The notes beneath the pieces are model-generated. The model was not told the origin of the DNA. It ran no database searches and saw only the letters and a program-made list of their open reading frames with translations. Of a DNA stretch of 19,074 bases, positions 14,329 through 19,074 are shown in pieces (positions within the stretch are counted from its first letter, which is position 1; every line of letters begins with the position of its first letter). This DNA comes from Euryarchaeota archaeon UBA82 (GTDB lineage: Archaea > Thermoplasmatota > Poseidoniia > Poseidoniales > Poseidoniaceae): NCBI GenBank assembly GCA_002496635.1, contig DAKQ01000103.1:9773-28846 (forward strand), in the 5' to 3' direction. Made by a program: the position numbers and the translations under genes.

Positions 14329-17187
14329 TTGACGGGCACATCTGGCAGCAGACACTTTGCGATTTTCCTGATTTCGCTCATGTTATTCTCCATGATGCCT
14401 CTCTCAGCACCAGTAGTTTCTGCTGATGAAGGGCGAGATGCGAGCATATTACTAACAGTCAATCCTTCAGCACAAAATGTCAATCCAGGGGAGTCTGGTG
14501 AATACACTGTTCGAGTCTACAATCAAGGATCAACTGCAGTAACTGTTCAATTGAGCACAGCGGAAGAAGGGACTCAAGAATGCGGGGCATATACCTCTTC
14601 TATTACTCAAATTAGTGGCGCAATAGAGTCAGGCTCCTATGAAGAAGCAACCATGACTGTTACGCTTACAGTCAATGCAGAATCATCTTGTGATACAACT
14701 GTCACTGCTACAGCAACAGAATCCCCAGAGCCTCCAGAAGTACCAGGCCAGCCTGCAACCGAGACCTCAACAGTCACTACAACCGCCGGTGATGGCTCTG
14801 GTAACGCTCTCTTTGGCGTTGATTTGTCAATGGTAGTCTCTAGCAAAACATGGGGTGGAGAAGAAACAACTGAATGGGTTCTTGTCGTTGAAAACACCGG
14901 TCAAAACCAAGCAGATGTTAACCTGGCTCTTGATGAAATTACAGATGGGGCATGTTCGAGCCAAGGCGATCTTTCTCCTACTCTATCCGAGGAATCCGTC
15001 TCTCTAGCTGCAAACGAGACAGAAGAAGTCATCGTTTCTTTAGACGTAGATAATGAAGAAGAAGCAGATAAGTATTGTTGGGAGATTACTGGAACCGTAA
15101 ACTCTGATCCAACAGGCAACACCTCCGATACACAAGAGTTTGATATCACAGTTCCAGTATTGAAAGAATGCAGTCTTACACTCTCGAAAACAACGATGAG
15201 TATTGAACCTGATGCTGATGGTACATTGAAAGCCATATTCGCTAATGAAGGAAATTCAGATTGGACAATACGTGCTGCCGCTGCAGGTCCAAAAGCCGGA
15301 TGGGTTGCATTCGTCGGAGGCACCAGTGGCTTACTTCCCTACGGTAGTGGAAGTGGCACCAAGGAATTCAATCTCAAAGTTTCTCCTGACGACTCGGTTA
15401 CAGCTGGAGAGGAGCAAACAATCACCATTCAAGGAAAGGACGGAACGACTGTCAAGTGCACTTCAGAACTAACGGTTATTGTCGGCCAATCATTTGGTGC
15501 AACCATCTCTACAACTTCCTCACAACTCAACAACATAGAACCGGGCACGAGTGCTACAACCACAGTCACTGTTGAGAATACAGGCAATGGGATGGATAAT
15601 TTCAGAATTACACCATCCTCTCTTCCAGCGGGATGGATTGTTGATCTTGAACAGAATGTTGTTTCACTCGATTCAAAACACACGCCTCAACGAAAAGATA
15701 CCATCGACGTCACAGTCACTCTACCAACCGATGCACTTGCTACTGAAGTGGTTAACATTGTCCTTTCCATTGCTCCTTCATCTGGCGGTCAAGCCTATGA
15801 TGACGTAACTCTCTCGGTCTCGGTGGCAGAAGTTCATGAATTTGAAGTCATTTCGACAGCAATGACGCAAACGGGCAAGAAAAATAACGAGGTAAAATTC
15901 CCGTTTGAAATTGATAACACAGGAAACGTCGAAGATAGTTTCAGACTCAGTGTCATTAGTCAAACAGCCTCGCCTGGTTGGTCTTTCTACTTCGAGGATG
16001 TTGCAGGCAATCGGTTTACTGAAGTTGCAGTCGACGCTCGCTCGTCCAAGCAAATTTTCTGTATCGTCACGGTGACTGATACGGATGAATACACGACGCT
16101 GACAATTCGAGTAACTAACAAAGACGACTCAAACAGTATCGATGAAGATTCAGACGGTATTCCAGACAACCAGAGAGAATTGAAATTCACTGCATTCCTT
16201 ACAACACGAGATTATGCCATGGACGTGCGTCTTGAAGATGGTGGGCTCAATGGTCGAACTGGTGAATTAATTCTCGCACCTGGTGATGATGAAACAATAG
16301 GTCTTTGGTTGCGAAATATGGGTAATGGAGACGATATTGCAGTGATTGAACTTACTGGACTTACAGGTATCGCAACTCGAACAATTTATGCGACTGGATT
16401 GCCAATTGGTGACGAGTTAGCTGTTCCATTTGGTTACGGTATTTGGGATGAAAACAACAGTCGTTTCGTTACCGATGCATCTGGAGATCCTTACCTCGAA
16501 AATACTGCAGATGCAGCCTTGGAGGAGATGCTGTTTACACTCAATCTGAGCCAAGGGCACAATGTTAGGCCATACGAGGTCTATCTCGAACTCAAAATCG
16601 AAGTCAATGAAGCAACGCTCACAGGTGAAGGTGGTAACCTGAATATTGTCGTGACCAGTGCATCAAACGCTGCAAATCGTAGTGGAGCAGCAACTGTTTC
16701 GTTGAGCGTTAAAGAAATATTCAACCTTCAAATCCTCCAACCAGAACAAGATTCCTTCGAAATAACATATCCTGAACGATTGGAGTTTGAAGTCCAAATC
16801 CGTAATGATGGAAATGTTCGTACAAAAACTGAGATATTTGCTTCAGATAACCTAAGAGGCTGGATTATCACTCTCGATGATCCAGACAACGATTGTACTG
16901 TGAAGACAGATTTACTTGAATGTTATATCGACAAAGGAGAAAGTAAGATCATTACGGTTATTGTGAAGTCTCCGTACAATGCAGAATTTGAAGATACATT
17001 TGATTTCACAATTTCAGCTCAGCCAGAAGAAATTGGTGTAATCGGGCGGGTCAATCAACAATTCGAAGTAACTGGTGATGTTGAATCATCTCTCTTTGGA
17101 TTTGCAGAAGACACCACAGTTCTTGCAGCAGGTGGCGGTTTTGTCCTCCTTGTTCTTGTCGGATTCATCATCAGCCGTCGTCGATGA
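14329..17187 (+). CDS. Surface protein of seven CARDB/NEW3-like beta-sandwich modules with C-terminal anchor
   Basis: A 952-residue secreted protein from TTG 14329 (966 from TTG 14287). A signal peptide ends at VVSA (residue 32), followed by DEGRDA. The mature part contains seven modules, each carrying a '[V/I/L/A]-x-N-x-G' turn: NQGS (65), NTGQ (189), NEGN (306), NTGN (417), NTGN (530), NMGN (663) and NDGN (826). Such modules occur in CARDB and NEW3 (alpha-galactosidase-associated) families and usually act as stalks or adhesive/carbohydrate-binding parts. Paired cysteines in modules 1, 2, 3 and 7 suggest disulfides. DEDSDGIPDNQ (about 605-615) is a thrombospondin-type-3-like calcium loop. 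One membrane helix (about 931-949) ends in RRR at the very C-terminus. No catalytic domain is seen. It directly follows the subtilase and shares its module type; it could be a partner or a surface-layer component. Confidence 0.82.
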   Translation: MTGTSGSRHFAIFLISLMLFSMMPLSAPVVSADEGRDASILLTVNPSAQNVNPGESGEYTVRVYNQGSTAVTVQLSTAEEGTQECGAYTSSITQISGAIESGSYEEATMTVTLTVNAESSCDTTVTATATESPEPPEVPGQPATETSTVTTTAGDGSGNALFGVDLSMVVSSKTWGGEETTEWVLVVENTGQNQADVNLALDEITDGACSSQGDLSPTLSEESVSLAANETEEVIVSLDVDNEEEADKYCWEITGTVNSDPTGNTSDTQEFDITVPVLKECSLTLSKTTMSIEPDADGTLKAIFANEGNSDWTIRAAAAGPKAGWVAFVGGTSGLLPYGSGSGTKEFNLKVSPDDSVTAGEEQTITIQGKDGTTVKCTSELTVIVGQSFGATISTTSSQLNNIEPGTSATTTVTVENTGNGMDNFRITPSSLPAGWIVDLEQNVVSLDSKHTPQRKDTIDVTVTLPTDALATEVVNIVLSIAPSSGGQAYDDVTLSVSVAEVHEFEVISTAMTQTGKKNNEVKFPFEIDNTGNVEDSFRLSVISQTASPGWSFYFEDVAGNRFTEVAVDARSSKQIFCIVTVTDTDEYTTLTIRVTNKDDSNSIDEDSDGIPDNQRELKFTAFLTTRDYAMDVRLEDGGLNGRTGELILAPGDDETIGLWLRNMGNGDDIAVIELTGLTGIATRTIYATGLPIGDELAVPFGYGIWDENNSRFVTDASGDPYLENTADAALEEMLFTLNLSQGHNVRPYEVYLELKIEVNEATLTGEGGNLNIVVTSASNAANRSGAATVSLSVKEIFNLQILQPEQDSFEITYPERLEFEVQIRNDGNVRTKTEIFASDNLRGWIITLDDPDNDCTVKTDLLECYIDKGESKIITVIVKSPYNAEFEDTFDFTISAQPEEIGVIGRVNQQFEVTGDVESSLFGFAEDTTVLAAGGGFVLLVLVGFIISRRR

Positions 17188-17316
17188 ACCTTCGATTTCG
17201 GCTGTTTACAAATCCCCCAATCAAGCCCTGTTTAACGCGTGGTTGACTGGGAACGCTTATGGAGGGTATTCAAGTCGGTTTATTCAGAGAGCGCATGCTT
17301 TCTGAGGCGATGTATA
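17188..17316 (+). promoter_or_regulatory. Intergenic region before the nuo operon
   Basis: At 129 bases this is the longest gap in the window and separates the surface-protein genes from nuoA, so a promoter for the complex I operon is expected here. TGTTTACAAAT (17203-17213) and TGTTTAACG (17229-17237) are AT-rich stretches that might serve as TATA elements, but neither matches the archaeal consensus well. No stem-loop terminator is seen. Confidence 0.3.
17304..17311 (+). promoter_or_regulatory. Shine-Dalgarno of nuoA
   Basis: GAGGCGAT matches GAGGTGAT at seven of eight bases and lies five bases before ATG 17317. It decides the nuoA start against the in-frame GTG at 17239, which has no ribosome binding site. 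Confidence 0.6.
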
Positions 17317-17784
17317 ATGGTCGATGCAGGTTCTGTTCCAAGCGCCTATCTTTCAATTGCTTTTCTTACCGTGGTTGGCATCCTCATGCCGATGACGAAT
17401 TTCATCATGTCATGGGCTCTTCGTCCACGTACTGATCCGTCTCGACCACACATCACCAAGTCCTACCTTCTCGAAGGATATGAGCGAGACCACAGCCTCT
17501 ATCCTCGTCGTCTTTCAACATTCGAATGTGGAAGTGAACCTATTGGCGATGCGATGATTCAATTTCACTTCCAATACTACTGGTATGCAATTGTATTCCT
17601 TGTATTCGATGTAGGTTTCATGTTCCTTGTTTTGGGCGGCATGGTTACTGCTGAAGAGACATCAACTGTTGGCGGAGATGTCGCAAATGCTGAGGCTGGA
17701 CTTGCAATCCTTGGCGCTTTCTTTGCAATTATGTCTCTTGGCGTTTGGTATGTATTCCGCAAGCGAGGACGAATTTACATCTGA
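17317..17784 (+). CDS. nuoA: Complex I subunit A (NuoA / ND3 family)
   Basis: Membrane subunit of proton-pumping complex I, located where the peripheral arm meets the membrane. It has 155 residues and three membrane helices (about 11-34, 86-108 and 127-147). The family signature is present: FECGSEPIGDA (69-79) in the loop after helix 1 and the FHFQYYWYAIVFLVFDV helix. The glutamate of FECG (E70) and the aspartate of FDV (D98) align with E. coli E51 and D79 at the same spacing of 28. The usual glutamate two residues after that aspartate is glycine (G100), and the E. coli K46 position is R65. The loop before FECG is longer than usual, as is the 108-126 loop. The gene begins a run with nuoB, nuoC and nuoD. 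Confidence 0.92.
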   Translation: MVDAGSVPSAYLSIAFLTVVGILMPMTNFIMSWALRPRTDPSRPHITKSYLLEGYERDHSLYPRRLSTFECGSEPIGDAMIQFHFQYYWYAIVFLVFDVGFMFLVLGGMVTAEETSTVGGDVANAEAGLAILGAFFAIMSLGVWYVFRKRGRIYI

Positions 17785-17789
17785 GGTGA
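17783..17789 (+). promoter_or_regulatory. Shine-Dalgarno of nuoB overlapping the nuoA stop
   Basis: GAGGTGA begins inside the nuoA stop codon TGA (17782-17784) and lies four bases before the nuoB ATG at 17794, consistent with translation restarting after nuoA. Confidence 0.6.
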
Positions 17790-17793
17790 GATT

Positions 17794-18387
17794 ATGGCAG
17801 AATCTGGAGAGAACTATACCGCATTCAATAGCCGAGCGCTGGTTGAAGTGGTCGGTGATGTAACCGACGAAGCACTCAAGGCAACGAAGATCAAACAACT
17901 TCTTTCAGTTCTTGCAGGACGATTTTTTAACTGGGGAGGACGTAAATCCCTGTTCACACTTCACTTGGGGATTAAGTGCTGCGCTATTGAGATGGCAGCA
18001 GCAGCAACACCTCGTTTCGATGGAGACCGATTCGGTGTTCTGTTCCGTTCATCTCCTCGACAATCCGACGTACTCCTTGTCAATGGCCCAATCAGTAAGA
18101 AATTCGCCGACAAAGTTGTTCGTCTCTGGGAGCAAATGCCTGAACCAAAGTACTGCATTGCAATGGGTGAATGCGCTATTTCTGGCGGACCATATTTCCA
18201 GTCCTACAATATCCTCGAAGGAGTTGACACGGTCATTCCAGTAGACGTTTACGTCCCAGGTTGCCCGCCTCGCCCAGAAGCTCTCATTGACGGTTTCGGC
18301 CTTCTCAGAGAGAAAATCATTCGAATCGGTGGTGCGCCAAGCACAGGCCGAGATGGAGAGAAACCAGTTATCGTAGGAGAGGACTGA
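17794..18387 (+). CDS. nuoB: Complex I subunit B (NuoB, N2 iron-sulfur cluster)
   Basis: Peripheral-arm subunit that holds the terminal [4Fe-4S] cluster N2, which passes electrons to quinone. It has 197 residues, within the usual range. The cluster ligands are all seen: the tandem C62-C63 in GIKCCAIEM, C127 in GECAISGG and C157 in VPGCPPRPEA. Other family stretches are DVLLVNGPIS and the Tyr/Cys segment PKYCIAMGEC. The N-terminal 45 residues are variable, and the short C-terminal tail (GRDGEKPVIVGED) is lineage-specific. It lies nine bases after nuoA and one base before nuoC. Confidence 0.97.
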   Translation: MAESGENYTAFNSRALVEVVGDVTDEALKATKIKQLLSVLAGRFFNWGGRKSLFTLHLGIKCCAIEMAAAATPRFDGDRFGVLFRSSPRQSDVLLVNGPISKKFADKVVRLWEQMPEPKYCIAMGECAISGGPYFQSYNILEGVDTVIPVDVYVPGCPPRPEALIDGFGLLREKIIRIGGAPSTGRDGEKPVIVGED

Positions 18388-18388
18388 A

Positions 18389-19039
18389 ATGGGCATGAGC
18401 ATTACCTCAGAGCAAAATGAAGCAGCAGCTTCAGCCTTTTTGCAACAAGCCGAGGAACGATTTGGAGGCTCTGGAGTTACAGTCTCAATCGAACACCACA
18501 GCAATGCTGCAAAATTCGCATTCGCCCGTATGATCTGTCCGCCTCAGCACTGGGTTGCACTAGCAAAATGGATGCGATTCGATGCAGGAATCAATTACTG
18601 TTCAATGATTACTGGAACACATTATCCAGAAGGCGGTGACCGCACATGGGGCGTTGCATACCATTTCCTACGTCAACCAGTTCGCGATGTTGAACCGTTT
18701 ACTTCTGATGTTCTCAAAGCAGAAAGCCTAGAAGGAATGGACATACCACTTGAGGTTGAAGTTCTTATCAATCTTCCTGAAACCAGAGAACCAGTTGTAC
18801 CAAGTGTTCAATCAATTTGGATTGGGGCAGATTGGAATGAAAAAGAGACATGGGATCTTGTTGGAATTCAATTCGAAGGTCATGAAAACATGCATCGTGT
18901 CCTCAATCCACACGATAGTCCAGAAGGATTCCATCCATTACAAAAGCAACATCAAATTCGATATCATGATTTCAATGAAATGTATGATGACGCACAAGGA
19001 TTCGGCAGAAAACCGGCAGATGAGGGCCGGGTAAAGTGA
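18389..19039 (+). CDS. nuoC: Complex I subunit C (NuoC, 30 kDa subunit)
   Basis: Peripheral-arm subunit that packs against NuoD and NuoB near the quinone site. It has 216 residues and is not fused to NuoD. The N-terminal domain covers the MRFDAGINYCSMITGTHYP stretch, where the family has its 'f..L..i...D' core. The family signature is at about residues 149-172: WNEKETWDLVGIQFEGHENMHRVL, against the usual 'ERE.wDlfGi.F.GHp.l.RiL'; here the first ERE is NEKE and the P after GH is E. GGAGAGGA (18376-18383) lies five bases before ATG 18389; an ATG at 18395 is a less likely start. One base separates it from the nuoB stop, and the nuoD ribosome binding site overlaps its stop. Confidence 0.93.
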   Translation: MGMSITSEQNEAAASAFLQQAEERFGGSGVTVSIEHHSNAAKFAFARMICPPQHWVALAKWMRFDAGINYCSMITGTHYPEGGDRTWGVAYHFLRQPVRDVEPFTSDVLKAESLEGMDIPLEVEVLINLPETREPVVPSVQSIWIGADWNEKETWDLVGIQFEGHENMHRVLNPHDSPEGFHPLQKQHQIRYHDFNEMYDDAQGFGRKPADEGRVK

Positions 19040-19045
19040 GGTGAT
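19038..19045 (+). promoter_or_regulatory. Shine-Dalgarno of nuoD overlapping the nuoC stop
   Basis: A perfect GAGGTGAT starts within the nuoC stop codon TGA (19037-19039) and ends three bases before ATG 19049. It is the best example in the window of the stop-embedded ribosome binding site. Confidence 0.65.
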
Positions 19046-19048
19046 ACC

Positions 19049-19074
19049 ATGGCACAAATGTGGATTACAATGGG
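19049..19074 (+). CDS. nuoD: Complex I subunit D (NuoD, 49 kDa subunit), first codons only
   Basis: Only MAQMWITMG can be read before the window ends. The position right after nuoC, the perfect ribosome binding site and the ITMG residues, which would lead into the family's 'GPqHP.tHG' N-terminal quinone-site motif, all fit NuoD. Assignment rests mainly on gene order. Confidence 0.75.

Noticed and set aside
1846..17187. Recently acquired mobile island
   Set aside because: No integrase, transposase, tRNA attachment site or direct repeats are seen, and base use looks like that of the flanking genes.
17075..17305. Open frame of 76 codons overlapping the end of the seven-module gene and ending just before nuoA
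   Set aside because: Most of it overlaps a real gene in another frame, it has no ribosome binding site and the product matches nothing known.
17239..17316. Longer NuoA starting at GTG 17239
   Set aside because: The extra 26 residues do not match NuoA, there is no ribosome binding site, and GAGGCGAT before ATG 17317 gives a normal NuoA N-terminus.
18049..18504. 151-codon open frame on the minus strand across nuoB and nuoC
   Set aside because: It overlaps two clearly conserved complex I genes and is a frame shadow.

Overview
All genes in this window lie on the + strand, packed with short gaps. The content points to a mesophilic euryarchaeon, most likely a marine Group II archaeon (Candidatus Poseidoniales). 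Evidence: an archaeal/eukaryotic-type ribosomal protein L15e, an archaeal-style PRC-barrel protein, a nuoABCD complex I gene run, Shine-Dalgarno sequences of the GAGGTGAT type, moderate GC, and very large secreted proteins built of PKD and CARDB-like modules with cytosolic zinc-binding tails. The lineage is inferred from gene content and not proven by a marker.

Region 1 (1-1820) is an information-processing block: the 3' end of rpl15e, a small PRC-barrel protein and ribonuclease Z (tRNA 3'-end maturation). The last two are probably co-translated, because the RNase Z Shine-Dalgarno overlaps the PRC-barrel stop codon.

Region 2 (1846-17187) is about 15 kb coding for five cell-surface proteins in a row: (i) a type I membrane protein with two duplicated beta-modules, three PKD-like domains and a cytosolic zinc ribbon; (ii) a 1556-residue secreted orphan with a recurring 'LP' strand motif; (iii) a small membrane protein whose ribosome binding site sits on the stop codon of (ii); (iv) a 1495-residue C-terminally anchored subtilisin-like protease with an intact catalytic triad, CARDB-like stalk and a cytosolic C4HC3 (RING/PHD-like) tail; (v) a 952-residue protein of seven CARDB/NEW3-like beta-sandwich modules with one C-terminal membrane helix ending in RRR. 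Proteins (iii)-(v) share an N-x-G-N beta-sandwich signature, and (i) and (v) share an EGRDA motif just after the predicted signal peptidase site. These links suggest one cell-envelope system, possibly for polymer capture and proteolysis at the cell surface. That function is inference. This cluster is the best candidate here for an undescribed system.

Region 3 (17317-19074) is the start of a complex I operon: nuoA, nuoB, nuoC and the first codons of nuoD, tightly spaced with stop codons embedded in Shine-Dalgarno sequences. NuoB keeps all four N2-cluster cysteines. NuoA has glycine in place of a conserved membrane glutamate. The electron-input subunits cannot be judged from this window.

I see no tRNA, rRNA, CRISPR array, insertion sequence or gene-free stretch longer than 300 bases.
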